From contig NZ_JAGXCY010000001.1 of the NCBI RefSeq assembly GCF_018310695.1, positions 248,001 to 312,000 of the forward strand: a stretch of 64,000 nt of DNA, in the 5' to 3' direction. The translations under genes were made by a program, and so were the position numbers. This document shows positions 1-8,190 of the stretch, piece by piece; the first letter of the stretch is position 1, and each line of letters opens with the position of its first letter. The stretch comes from Paenibacillus sp. Marseille-Q4541 (GTDB lineage: Bacteria > Bacillota > Bacilli > Paenibacillales > Paenibacillaceae). Below the pieces are notes generated by a model. That model made no database searches. It was not told the origin of the DNA and was given only the letters and a program-made list of their open reading frames with translations.

Positions 1-877
1 AGGAGCCCTCCGCACTGGTTCGATGCACTTGTACTGCCGTTAAACTCCGCTGACCTGTTGATATGATCGCTGGAGTTGACTTAGGCACAGGTGATACAAC
101 CTGCACGGTAGAGGATATTTTTGTTTTATTTCGTAACGTTTCTTGTTGTTGTTCAATCTGTTCGATTGTAGCCACAGGCTTAAGCTGCTCGGTTCCCTGT
201 GTAATCAAAGTTATCAGTTTCCCTGCAATCCATACAGCCAGAATGGTATAGAGTGTCTCTTTGATCGGCATAAAAGCTAGAGATAACACTAATACTACTG
301 CATCAAACAGAAAGAAGATCGTACCAATTTTGAGACGGCTCCGCTGACTTATGAGTACCGCCAGAATATCGTCTCCACCGGTCGCACTCCCACTTCGAAT
401 GACAAGACCTGCACCGATCCCGGTCAGAATACCGGATAAAAGGGCTGCTGCAAGCAAGCTTCCATGCAAATTAATGACGAGCGGAGAATACCTCTCGCAC
501 CATTCATAAAACAAGGAGAATGATACTGCACCAAATAATGCTTTCCACATATATTTACGTCCCATCAAAAACCATGCTATCGCAATAATCGGCAAATCAA
601 GCAAAAATGAAGTCAATGCTGCAGGCCATCCCGCTACATAACTTCCGAGTAGGGCAAGCCCTACAAAACCACCTTCCGATAAATGATTCGCATAATTAAT
701 GTGATAAAACGCAAATGCCATCAGCATCGTTCCAAATAACATCATGCCCGTACTTCTCAAAAAAGAAAGAAAAGCCGTTCCTTGCTGCATTCGTTCACTC
801 GTTATTTTCCTAGGTAGAGCAGAAATTTCATTTCCGTATCTTTCTGTTTGTTTCTTTCGTTGTTGTTTCGTCCTCAT
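1..877 (-). CDS. YitT family integral membrane protein (3' end cut by window edge)
   Basis: Reading the minus strand from the ATG at 877 gives at least 292 codons with no stop before the window edge, so the C-terminus is missing. A basic N-terminus is followed by several hydrophobic segments and a GLVIRSGSATGGDDILAVL stretch, the glycine-rich ATGG(D)DI signature of the YitT/DUF161 membrane family. After the last membrane segment comes a Gln/Thr/Ser-rich tail where a cytoplasmic domain would be expected. Members are thought to be transporters or sensors, but their substrate is unknown. A GAGGG ribosome binding site lies 7-8 bases before the start. The long leader (877-1171) carries a small upstream ORF and alternative hairpins. 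Confidence 0.8.
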   Translation of the reverse strand, partial: MRTKQQRKKQTERYGNEISALPRKITSERMQQGTAFLSFLRSTGMMLFGTMLMAFAFYHINYANHLSEGGFVGLALLGSYVAGWPAALTSFLLDLPIIAIAWFLMGRKYMWKALFGAVSFSLFYEWCERYSPLVINLHGSLLAAALLSGILTGIGAGLVIRSGSATGGDDILAVLISQRSRLKIGTIFFLFDAVVLVLSLAFMPIKETLYTILAVWIAGKLITLITQGTEQLKPVATIEQIEQQQETLRNKTKISSTVQVVSPVPKSTPAIISTGQRSLTAVQVHRTSAEGS

Positions 878-1171
878 ACAGATTCCCTCGCATTATTTGT
901 AGTATGGTCTTCGGACCGTACTTATGCGAAAGGTACACTGTGAGGAATTCATCCTTCGAATTTTCATCTTTAACCTCTCCTTACGCATAAGTACCGTCTT
1001 CATTCTTGGGTGACTTATCTACTTGGCGTAAGGGAAGCTACGTATAGGAGGAATCGTTACGTTTCCAAATCGTCCTTTGGGGCTTTGTCCTTCGGGGACT
1101 CATCGTATCCAGATCCTTTCTTGTTACAACCATATATTTTGCTCGCACGAGCAGTTCTTATACATATGATT
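878..1171 (-). promoter_or_regulatory. Structured 5' leader with mutually exclusive hairpins upstream of yitT-like gene
   Basis: Two foldings compete. In the first, 979-992 pairs with 1013-1018 plus 1026-1033 (14 pairs, one 7-nt bulge), burying the small ORF's ribosome binding site. In the second, 984-994 pairs with 918-928 (11 perfect pairs), which opens the first stem. Further hairpins lie upstream: a 5-bp GTCC/GGAC-type stem near 1087-1099, CCAAA/TTTGG near 1064-1079, ACGTA/TACGT near 1039-1061 and GCTCG/CGAGC near 1141-1152. The layout is that of an expression-platform switch. I could not match it to a named riboswitch class. Confidence 0.55.
893..967 (-). CDS. Small upstream ORF (24 codons) in the yitT-like leader
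   Basis: An ATG at 967 follows a strong TAAGGAGAGG ribosome binding site (974-983). It opens a 24-codon frame, MKIRRMNSSQCTFRISTVRR followed by PYYK, ending at 893, only 15 bases before the downstream membrane-protein start. The peptide is basic and resembles nothing I know. Its ribosome binding site lies inside one of two mutually exclusive stems, so it could act as a regulatory leader peptide. It may instead be a chance frame in a regulatory RNA; a functional peptide is an inference. Confidence 0.4.
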   Translation of the reverse strand: MKIRRMNSSQCTFRISTVRRPYYK

Positions 1172-1177
1172 AAACTT

Positions 1178-1207
1178 ATTATAACATGCTTTAAACATAG
1201 ATATGAA
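1178..1207 (-). promoter_or_regulatory. Promoter of the yitT-like leader
   Basis: On the minus strand an extended -10 (TGTTATAAT, hexamer at 1178-1183) is preceded at 18 bases by TTCATA (1202-1207). This would start a transcript near 1171 and give a leader of about 290 nt before the membrane-protein start. Confidence 0.5.
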
Positions 1208-1264
1208 ATGTAAATAACTACCTGTCCTTTATAGGATATGCCTCTTGCCTTAACTATGGAAAGG

Positions 1265-1303
1265 CAAAAAGACCAAAACCTGAAATTCAGGTTTTGGTCT
1301 TTT
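1265..1303 (-). terminator. Rho-independent terminator after the M14 carboxypeptidase gene
   Basis: A near-perfect inverted repeat of 14 bp (1270-1298) is flanked by A and T runs on both sides, so it can work in either direction. It lies 45 bases beyond the carboxypeptidase stop. Confidence 0.85.
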
Positions 1304-1346
1304 CCATATAAATAGATATCCGTTTATAAATGTAATAAGTGCATGA

Positions 1347-4181
1347 TTATCGTTTTGGATTCGTGACCGTCACAGGTGTTTGCTCTGAAACGGTAGTAAA
1401 TATGGCATTGCCTACAATTCGGTACTGATGCTGTGTGTGGTTGCGGTTCACTAGATTATTAGCAAACAAGACGGCATTCGGATTATCCTTAGTATTATCT
1501 TGTTTCGTAGCAATCCCTAGAAATTGTCCCTTTGCTTTCTCGTGTTCCGGCCACCAGCCTGTCAGCATAAAATCGTCTTCATCGCTGATCTGGGCAATCA
1601 CTTCAAATTGGGTAGGTACCGTTTCAATCCAAGCGCCTGACGCAGTATATAAATAATCTGCTGCCTCATACGGTGCAGTAACACTATTTTTCTGACTTAG
1701 TTCCGCTTTAAACAAGCCTTCATGAGAGTTCCCGGTTCTTCCTATCTTAAACTCAGGCCAAATCCCTACTTCACTTACTTTATTTAATGCGCTTCCGCCA
1801 TAGGCAATGTAAGGCTTACCGGATTTCACCAAATCATAATCAGCACTTCCGTTATCGTCTACGATCACGCCAGCTGTGTTTTGATCTTTCGAAATAAAGA
1901 ATCCCAACTCTTTAAGAGCAAATGTAGTCTGACCATTGCCCACAGCCGCTACCGTGGTTTGAATTAATATTTTACCTTTTGCAGGAGCAGTTAAAGGAAC
2001 GACTTCTAGATAGTATTTATCCTTAATCGCCTTCAAATCTTGTGCACTTACTAGATAGTCACCCAGTTCATATCCTTTACCGCCTGCCGTAAGCAATTGA
2101 ACGTTCTTCTTCTGCGCGAGCAAATCATTCACTGCTTTGATCGCATCATTATTGGAACTGCGGATAACATAATAAGCTGCGTTTGCGGTTACGTCTGTCT
2201 TTGGAATCGTAACAGAAGTAACTTTATTTAGTTTATCAGTGAAAGCCCCTTCTTTGTATAACGTATAACGTTCGAATCCGCGTAATTCCGCAAAGTTCTG
2301 TACGATCTCTGCGTACAACGCATCATAATCCGATACATCTACTCCGTCATACAACACTAAGTTTGCAAATCCGCGTTTGGCTTGCTTCATATCCACAATA
2401 TACGATCCTGCAGGATAAGTTTGACCTCCGGCTACGACTTCTTCTGTGCTGAGATCCACCTTTACATCGTTACGAAGAAGATACTCCACCATTTGATATA
2501 CTTCTAGCGGGTTTTCCTGCAAGGATGGATCGACAGGTAGAACATAGTAGTCAGGGAAGAAACTTTCTCCTTCCATGCGAGGTCTGCCGATCTCTTCATT
2601 TTTTGCATTAATGAGATAACTGTCAACAGATGAACTATCTACGCCTTCCAAACCACGCTTATAAATCTCAAGTTGATTTAAAAACAATTGATCCTTGTGA
2701 TCAGATACATATTTCGTTGCTGCTAGTGTCGCATAGTACAGTGCATCAACAGAGTCTTCATTCATCTCCGGAATTTCTATGGTATGTCCTAGTGCACCAT
2801 GATGCATGGCAAATACCGCGGTATAAGCAGGCGATAAGTCATCCCAACCTGTTGCATAATCTGACTTATAAGATGGATCTGCTAATGTTTTTTGATGTTC
2901 TTCATACGGTATGAAGTAGCTTTCGTATTTGGTATTCGCAATCCCTGCATCTCCCATAAGGCTCGCTTGTTCGAGCATGCTGTCCATCAGGAGATCATAT
3001 TCCAAATTCGGATCATGCGGGGGTGTACATGGTTCAATTAAGAAGCCAGTAACAAAACCATGCAGATCAAGAAAAGACAATGGAGACCATTTTGCAATCT
3101 CACTTGCTACAATTTTGGTTTCTGGCTGGGTTTGATATGAATTATCCCGATTCAGGTCCAATCCGTTTGCATTAGCCCGGGTGTTATGAACACGGCCATC
3201 CGGATTTTCCGTATAATTTAGCAAAAAGATAACATTATCAAGTGCTTCATCCACATTCAGAGTTACCTTTGTTTCTTTGCCCTCTGCATCTGTAGTGTCA
3301 TATGTAATGGAGTTTTTAGTCGCAACGCCTTCTAAAAGATTAAGGATCGCATCAATTCCTGGCGTTTCATCCGGATGAATGTTGTTGATCCAGATCGGTA
3401 CTTTATAATTACCAAGTTCGCCATTTTTCACTTTTTCTTGGAGAAGGGCAGGATTCTCTTTCATAAGTGGCAAGGTTTCCTTCATATACTGATCTACCGA
3501 AGCTTGATCCTTAGCTACTACTGAAAAATAAATATCTCTTCCTTCGGCAGACTGCCCCAGTGAATGAGTCTCAATATAACGATTGTCTAATGCCTTTGCT
3601 GTAATTTGATCAACTGCAGGTTTTATTTCTTCATACGTATGAAAACTGTCATACGGAACCAGCTTTACACGGCGCTCATAAAGAGGCTTGTCTTTCAAGG
3701 TCGCAGTTAACGAATAAGTACCGATCGTCTCGGGATAGATTCTTCTTACGTCCTGAGTAAGATCCGCCGTGTTATAAAGTAAGTTGAACTTTATTGTTCC
3801 TTTTACGGTGTTGCCTTGAAGAACAGGTTTGCTTTCAAACGTAATAAATGATTCTCCGTCATAGGTTTTGGTTTCCTTTGACCAGATTTTCCACTCTTCT
3901 AGCGCTTTGTCTCCAAAAGTCCAGGTGATGTCATCCAACGTTGTACCCTCAGGTACTTCAAAATGAAACTCCATCGTACGCGGATCTGTCATCGATGCAA
4001 CAAAAGTGCTTTCCAGAACCGTTCCATCAACGAGAACAGGCTGTTTAGCTCCTTCTGGTTGATAAACAGCCTGCTCCACTGAAGTTGTTACGCTACCCAC
4101 CTGCTCAGCATATGCGGCCGGCACTCCCCCTGCCAGCATCATCGCCATCGCAATGGATATGGATATCTCTTTTTTCGCCAA
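1347..4181 (-). CDS. Exported M14-family zinc carboxypeptidase (944 aa)
   Basis: A TTG start at 4181 with a GGGGAG ribosome binding site opens a 944-residue protein with an N-terminal signal peptide (likely cleavage after AYA, residue 25). M14 features follow in order: zinc ligands His269 and Glu272 in NNIHPDETPG, substrate-binding Asn344-Arg345 in GLDLNRD, third zinc ligand His374 in DLHGF, and a catalytic-type Glu469 in HTIEIPE. Long N-terminal (about 25-200) and C-terminal (about 550-944) regions flank the peptidase core and probably serve binding or wall association. The likely role is trimming C-terminal residues from extracellular peptides. The gene is monocistronic, with its own promoter and terminator. 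The substrate cannot be told. Confidence 0.85.
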   Translation of the reverse strand: MAKKEISISIAMAMMLAGGVPAAYAEQVGSVTTSVEQAVYQPEGAKQPVLVDGTVLESTFVASMTDPRTMEFHFEVPEGTTLDDITWTFGDKALEEWKIWSKETKTYDGESFITFESKPVLQGNTVKGTIKFNLLYNTADLTQDVRRIYPETIGTYSLTATLKDKPLYERRVKLVPYDSFHTYEEIKPAVDQITAKALDNRYIETHSLGQSAEGRDIYFSVVAKDQASVDQYMKETLPLMKENPALLQEKVKNGELGNYKVPIWINNIHPDETPGIDAILNLLEGVATKNSITYDTTDAEGKETKVTLNVDEALDNVIFLLNYTENPDGRVHNTRANANGLDLNRDNSYQTQPETKIVASEIAKWSPLSFLDLHGFVTGFLIEPCTPPHDPNLEYDLLMDSMLEQASLMGDAGIANTKYESYFIPYEEHQKTLADPSYKSDYATGWDDLSPAYTAVFAMHHGALGHTIEIPEMNEDSVDALYYATLAATKYVSDHKDQLFLNQLEIYKRGLEGVDSSSVDSYLINAKNEEIGRPRMEGESFFPDYYVLPVDPSLQENPLEVYQMVEYLLRNDVKVDLSTEEVVAGGQTYPAGSYIVDMKQAKRGFANLVLYDGVDVSDYDALYAEIVQNFAELRGFERYTLYKEGAFTDKLNKVTSVTIPKTDVTANAAYYVIRSSNNDAIKAVNDLLAQKKNVQLLTAGGKGYELGDYLVSAQDLKAIKDKYYLEVVPLTAPAKGKILIQTTVAAVGNGQTTFALKELGFFISKDQNTAGVIVDDNGSADYDLVKSGKPYIAYGGSALNKVSEVGIWPEFKIGRTGNSHEGLFKAELSQKNSVTAPYEAADYLYTASGAWIETVPTQFEVIAQISDEDDFMLTGWWPEHEKAKGQFLGIATKQDNTKDNPNAVLFANNLVNRNHTQHQYRIVGNAIFTTVSEQTPVTVTNPKR

Positions 4182-4571
4182 ACAAATCTCCCCTTTATTT
4201 TGTATACTTATGCAATACCTAAATCTACCAAAAAGGTGAAATTACTATATCACGACAGTGTAATTACGACAATCATTTCTTCGTTAATAATGCATAAATA
4301 ATCTATAAGTTCTATATATATGACATATCTATCACACTATTGCGTTACTTTAAAACGTTATACCGTTAAATAAACCTATAATAAGGTGCCTAGTCCATGA
4401 GATTTGTACCATTTACTCTTTTACCTATGTTGCTTCAGTCACATGAAACTAGTTCTTATGACTCTTTCTTTGCGATGTGATGTTTTTGGGTTCGTCAAAA
4501 AAGGGTAAATGGTATAATATAGAAAAAGATCTAAATAAAACTGAATCCCGTTAAGCGAGGCGGAGCGGACT
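4182..4571. other. AT-rich divergent intergenic region
   Basis: This 390-base stretch holds divergent promoters. For the plus-strand TIR-like gene a TATAAT (4513-4518) is evident, with only a weak -35 (TTCGTC, 4491-4496, 16-base spacer). Apart from the promoter for the carboxypeptidase I see no gene or extended repeat. Confidence 0.5.
4244..4272 (-). promoter_or_regulatory. SigA-type promoter for the carboxypeptidase gene
   Basis: On the minus strand TTGTCG (4267-4272) and TATAGT (4244-4249) are separated by exactly 17 bases, about 65 bases upstream of the TTG start. Confidence 0.5.
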
Positions 4572-5609
4572 ATGATGACTAAGAAGCCTAGAGCGTTCAT
4601 TGGATGTTCTCTTGAAGCGAAGCCTATAGCCGCAGCGGTGCATGAGAACCTTAGATATGCGGCTGAAGTTACTCCTTGGTATACCGGTGTATTTAATCCG
4701 GGGAATTATACAATGGAGGATCTGGAGAAAGAAGTTGAGGATAACGACTTCGCCATTTTTATTTTTCATCCAGATGACGTTTCAAAAATTCGTGGCAAAG
4801 TGGTTGCAACAGTACGGGATAATACACTCTTCGAGATGGGTCTTTTTATGAGCAAGTTGGGTAGGAAACGCATATTCTTTATATTACCAGAGCATGTAAA
4901 GGAACTAGAGGATACGGCAGATGTGGAAGGAATGCGAATACCCTCCGATTTACTTGGGCTGGGTTCTCTGAATTATGAAATTCGTTCTGATGGCAAATGG
5001 GCCCCGGCCGTGGCTGTAGCCTGTAATAAAATTGCAGAACTGATGGAAACGCTAGGACCGTGGACTAACCTCCAAGTTCAAAAGGAAGTGAACAAGGTCC
5101 GTCAAGAAGAAGATGGTAAACGAATTCAACTGCTCAAGCTGCTTCGTTTCTTTCGTGAACTGCTGCGTTCACGTAAAGCAGATGATCAAATGCTTCACCG
5201 AATGAGTGATACGCTAAGAACTGCTTTTGTATCTCGTCCTCATTTTCTGGTCAGAGGTACTACGGTTCACCGTACAACTGAATCAGGACACCTTGAGCAA
5301 GTCGCAGGTAATGTAGGAGAAATCGGAAGGAAGTATTCACTGGATGTAAACGAAGGCAAATTACCGGACGATCCGAGTCGGATACTCATGGTGGATGCCT
5401 ATAAAGAGAATAAAATCAAGGTCAACCTGTATGACGATTATCTTGAGAAAGAGTATATGCTGTGCTATCCTGTAGCAAGTAGTTACGTATTCACCGTACA
5501 TCTTGTAGGACACCTCGAAGCAGGTGACGAATTGTTTCAGCAAATCGACCGTGATAATCGCCAGTTGTTCAGCGCAATTCATGACCTGTTAGGAGGAGAA
5601 TTGGGATGA
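4572..5609 (+). CDS. TIR-like (PF10137/CAP12-type) domain protein with C-terminal GAF-like domain
   Basis: The protein has 345 residues. Residues 7-165 match the bacterial TIR-like nucleotide-binding domain: FIGCSLEAKPIA at the N-terminus, then VTPWYTGVFNPGNYTMEDLE, a FAIFIFHPDDV strand and RDNTLFEMGLF, in which Glu88 sits at the family's catalytic NADase glutamate. Residues about 185-345 have the alternating pattern of a GAF-like sensor domain, including YMLCYPVASSYVFTVHLVGH; no STING-type region is apparent. TIR domains of this kind cleave NAD+ in anti-phage effectors such as TIR-STING, but function here is an inference. It overlaps the next gene by 4 bases (ATGA), implying a two-gene operon. 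Confidence 0.75.
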   Translation: MMTKKPRAFIGCSLEAKPIAAAVHENLRYAAEVTPWYTGVFNPGNYTMEDLEKEVEDNDFAIFIFHPDDVSKIRGKVVATVRDNTLFEMGLFMSKLGRKRIFFILPEHVKELEDTADVEGMRIPSDLLGLGSLNYEIRSDGKWAPAVAVACNKIAELMETLGPWTNLQVQKEVNKVRQEEDGKRIQLLKLLRFFRELLRSRKADDQMLHRMSDTLRTAFVSRPHFLVRGTTVHRTTESGHLEQVAGNVGEIGRKYSLDVNEGKLPDDPSRILMVDAYKENKIKVNLYDDYLEKEYMLCYPVASSYVFTVHLVGHLEAGDELFQQIDRDNRQLFSAIHDLLGGELG

Positions 5610-5836
5610 AACCGATCAGACAAAGGCTCGTAAAAAAAAGAGGAGCCCCCAAGGTGCGTCTGAGCGCCACCCCGGATTCCACCGGACCTGCACACGAAAG
5701 TGACAGCGGCGACCGTTTCAAAAAGCCAGAGTTACCCATTACTACGCTAGGCCCGTCACTCAAGGGAAAAGAGCGTCCGTACAAGGTGATTTTGGAAAAA
5801 GAAGCTCTCTACGACAAACCGCAATATATGGCTTAA
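5606..5836 (+). CDS. Small basic protein translationally coupled to the TIR-like gene (76 aa)
   Basis: The start overlaps the stop of the TIR-like gene (ATGA), and GGAGGAG lies just upstream, so translation is coupled. The protein is rich in Lys, Arg, Pro and Ser with no membrane segment and a long low-order region (residues 1-55), ending in a more regular KVILEKEALYDKPQYMA tail. I do not recognise a family. Its tight linkage suggests a partner, inhibitor or substrate of the TIR-like protein, but this rests on position alone. Confidence 0.6.
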   Translation: MKPIRQRLVKKRGAPKVRLSATPDSTGPAHESDSGDRFKKPELPITTLGPSLKGKERPYKVILEKEALYDKPQYMA

Positions 5837-5873
5837 GTGTCAAACTTCTTCGAATTATAAACTAAATTAGGAT

Positions 5874-5916
5874 AGGACGGCTCACTTCTTCTAAAGTGTG
5901 ATGCCCGTCCTTTTTT
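5874..5916 (+). terminator. Terminator of the TIR-like operon
   Basis: GGACGG (5875-5880) pairs with CCGTCC (5905-5910) around an inner TCACTT/AAGTGTGA stem, followed by six T residues. It lies about 40 bases after the operon's last stop. Confidence 0.85.
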
Positions 5917-5943
5917 CTTATGTATCCATCTTGTTAAACATGT

Positions 5944-6333
5944 TCATTTCACGGGTGCCACAAGCTCCACCTTTATTCGATCAGGATCTTCAAAATACAC
6001 GGCATAATGATGCTCACCGCCTGCAAAGGGATGCTCACCTTCATATAAAATGCGGACTCCTCTTTCCCTCAATTGCTCCGTTAGAAAGTCCACCTCTCCT
6101 CTTGAAGCAGCATGAAAAGCAAGATGATTCAGCCCTACCCGGCATCGATGATAAGGAATATCTGAATACCGCTTTTCAACTTGTACAAATACAAGATAGG
6201 TACCCTGATGTTTCCAGCTAATCCCGTGTTCCCACTGCTGATATACCTCATAGCCGAGTGTTTCCAGCAGCCAACCCCAGAAGACCGTACTTTTCTTCAA
6301 ATCTGAAACATACATTTCAAGATGATGCAGCAA
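5944..6333 (-). CDS. VOC (glyoxalase/dioxygenase) superfamily protein
   Basis: The TTG start at 6333 has a GAGGTGG site 7 bases upstream. The 129-residue protein begins LLHHLEMYVSDLKKSTVFW, the beta-alpha-beta opening of the VOC fold with a metal-ligand His, and continues through VGLNHLAFHA and YAVYFEDPDRIKVELV, where the second His and the terminal Glu of the paired ligands would sit. It is a single-domain-pair protein typical of lyase/fosfomycin-resistance-like members. The substrate cannot be predicted. It stands alone, convergent with the TIR operon. Confidence 0.75.
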   Translation of the reverse strand: MLHHLEMYVSDLKKSTVFWGWLLETLGYEVYQQWEHGISWKHQGTYLVFVQVEKRYSDIPYHRCRVGLNHLAFHAASRGEVDFLTEQLRERGVRILYEGEHPFAGGEHHYAVYFEDPDRIKVELVAPVK

Positions 6334-6414
6334 TATCTAGCCACCTCTTTCTAAGTAGGCTCAAGCAGTCTCCTAGATTTAACCACTTGCCAAAAAGCAT
6401 CATATAATCTTATA

Positions 6415-6444
6415 TTGGATAGTATAAAACAAGAACGTATGTTC
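6415..6444 (+). promoter_or_regulatory. LexA (SOS) box overlapping a promoter
   Basis: GAACGTATGTTC (6433-6444) matches the Bacillales LexA/DinR consensus GAAC-N4-GTTC exactly. It overlaps the -10 hexamer TATGTT (6438-6443) of a promoter whose -35 TTGGAT (6415-6420) lies 17 bases upstream. This arrangement would let LexA block transcription of the gene at 6505. Confidence 0.75.
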
Positions 6445-6504
6445 TGTAAATTACAAATAACAAATTTCTTGAATTATTTTATCAATAGCTAGGAAGTGAA
6501 AAGG

Positions 6505-6888
6505 ATGACCACACCATCCACCCCTCCCGCTCCCTCGGAAACGGATCATTTGCTGATCAAAAAATATCTCATATATACCTTAATGCTGGATGTTCTGGAG
6601 CAGGATATCCATACGATAAGACAGGTTTCTTTGCATATGCCTGAAGTGTACGTCCTCCGCCTTTCCCAAATCCAATCCGAAGTTACTCGAACTCTGACAA
6701 ACCTTCGTTCGGACATGCGTACTCGCGGCATCCGTGTATATGAAGAGTCGAAGCAAAAGGAAGGCATTGAAGCACTTTATTTATGCAGAGGATATCGGAG
6801 GCGCATATATCTGCTATGGACCTTTGCTAAAACAGAGGTAAAAAAAGAAATGAGCTTGTGTCTTGGAGTAGACTTGACCGAAATTTGA
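6505..6888 (+). CDS. LexA-box-controlled protein of unknown function (127 aa)
   Basis: I chose the ATG at 6505 because AGGAAG (6491-6496) lies 8 bases upstream; the in-frame GTG at 6496 would overlap that site. The protein has a short Pro/Ser/Thr N-terminus, then a mainly helical, charged domain (LLIKKYLIYTLMLDVLEQD, later LYLCRGYRRRIYLLWTFAK) with a basic patch around residues 90-105. No membrane segment and no family that I recognise. The only clue is the SOS operator, which predicts induction by DNA damage. A DNA-binding or checkpoint role is possible but unsupported. Confidence 0.7.
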   Translation: MTTPSTPPAPSETDHLLIKKYLIYTLMLDVLEQDIHTIRQVSLHMPEVYVLRLSQIQSEVTRTLTNLRSDMRTRGIRVYEESKQKEGIEALYLCRGYRRRIYLLWTFAKTEVKKEMSLCLGVDLTEI

Positions 6889-6898
6889 GATAAGGAAT

Positions 6899-7134
6899 TT
6901 ATTCAAAATTGTTTGGAACTTTCAAAGGTAAAAGCATAGTGATTCTCTTGCCCTGGCCCCGTTCCTTTTTTACAGCTGTTACAATCTTCATGCCTGGTTT
7001 TAGTTCAGGCCCCCCCCTATTAACTCAGTGCTATACATGATAGTGATCGTTTCTTCGGTATCATCACCTGACACTACTTCATCAACCTTCACTTCATACG
7101 AAACAAACTCAAATGGACCCTTATTACATATCAT
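6899..7134 (-). pseudogene. Small frameshifted gene (one-base loss in a G8 tract)
   Basis: On the minus strand an ATG at 7134 opens MICNKGPFEFVSYEVKVDEV and runs to ...TIMYSTELIGGG, then meets a stop. Just past a run of eight G (plus-strand C8 at 7010-7017) the next frame continues ELKPGMKIVTAVKKERG through to a TAA at 6899. One extra G would join the two into about 78 residues, so a homopolymer frameshift is the simplest reading. I do not recognise the family. No good ribosome binding site precedes the ATG, so the N-terminus may also be lost. Sequencing error remains possible. Confidence 0.55.
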
Positions 7135-7195
7135 TACACTGAATAGAATTTCATGTCATAATAATAGGAACATTGAGAGTAAAGGGGATTAAGGC

Positions 7196-8152
7196 ATGAA
7201 TTCTAGGCAGACAGATACACCCTCGAAGCATAACAATCGGTTAGTTGTTCAAAATGTTACAGAGCTCATTGGAGATACGCCGGCTGTAAAGTTACAGCGC
7301 ATTCCAAGTTCTGAGCATGCCGAGGTATTCGTAAAGCTTGAATATTTTAACCCTAGTGGAAGTGTGAAAGACCGCGCTGCCTTCAATCTGATCAGACAAG
7401 CAGAGCTTGACGGATTGCTTCTGCCTGGGTCAACCATTATTGAACCGACGAGCGGAAATACGGGAATTGGTCTAGCCATGAATGCGGCTGCCAAAGGATA
7501 CAAGGCAATCCTTGTCATGCCCGATAACATGAGCAAGGAACGCATTCAAATACTGAAAGCATATGGCGCAGATGTGGTGCTCACCCCCGCTTCAGAACGA
7601 ATGCCTGGTGCGATTCGTAAAGCAAATGAGCTGAAAGAAAGCATTCCTCACAGCTTTATTCCTCAACAATTTGAGAACAATGCAAACCCAGATGCGCACC
7701 GAACTACTACAGCACTTGAAATACTTTCCCAAATGAAAGGAAAACTAGACGCCTTTGTTGCCACCTCTGGTACAGGAGGAACGATTACAGGGACAGGTGA
7801 GGTACTGCGTGAGCATCTTCCGAATATAGAAATCTATGCGGTAGAACCCGCAGGTTCTCCCGTTCTATCTGGCGGTAAACCTGGCCCCCATCAGTTGGTT
7901 GGGACAAGTCCAGGCTTTATTCCTCCGATCGTGAACACAGATGTTTGGAATGAAATTATCCAGGTGAAGGATGAGGAGGCTCTCCACACGATGCGGCAAC
8001 TGGCCTCACAGGAAGGGTTACTGCTGGGACCTTCCTCAGGAGCGTCTGTGTGGGCTGCTTTGCAAATTGCAAAACGTCTAGGACCTGGACATAAAGTACT
8101 TTGTATCGCACCAGATACAGGCGAAAGATATTTAAGCACGGGCATGTTCTAA
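7196..8152 (+). CDS. cysK: Cysteine synthase (O-acetylserine sulfhydrylase)
   Basis: The 318-residue PLP enzyme joins sulfide to O-acetylserine to make cysteine. PLP-binding Lys58 lies in NPSGSVKDRAA, the substrate loop TSGNTG is at 85-90, and the phosphate-cradle SGTGGTITG and the C-terminal GPSSGA (PLP N1 contact) are present. An AAAGGGGATT site precedes the ATG. The N-terminus carries about 15 extra residues before LVVQNVTELIGDTP. It is monocistronic, with no S-box or T-box visible in the short upstream gap. CysK and CysM or a related beta-synthase cannot be fully separated by eye; CysK is the best fit. Confidence 0.9.
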   Translation: MNSRQTDTPSKHNNRLVVQNVTELIGDTPAVKLQRIPSSEHAEVFVKLEYFNPSGSVKDRAAFNLIRQAELDGLLLPGSTIIEPTSGNTGIGLAMNAAAKGYKAILVMPDNMSKERIQILKAYGADVVLTPASERMPGAIRKANELKESIPHSFIPQQFENNANPDAHRTTTALEILSQMKGKLDAFVATSGTGGTITGTGEVLREHLPNIEIYAVEPAGSPVLSGGKPGPHQLVGTSPGFIPPIVNTDVWNEIIQVKDEEALHTMRQLASQEGLLLGPSSGASVWAALQIAKRLGPGHKVLCIAPDTGERYLSTGMF

Positions 8153-8190
8153 TCAGTATATCAAAACATATCCCACACAAAATACAGTAT

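Noticed and set aside
1060..1100. Hammerhead-ribozyme-like GATGAGTCC...GGAC stretch on the minus strand
   Set aside because: The core lacks the essential CTGATGAG and GAAA arrangement; only part of stem II resembles it.
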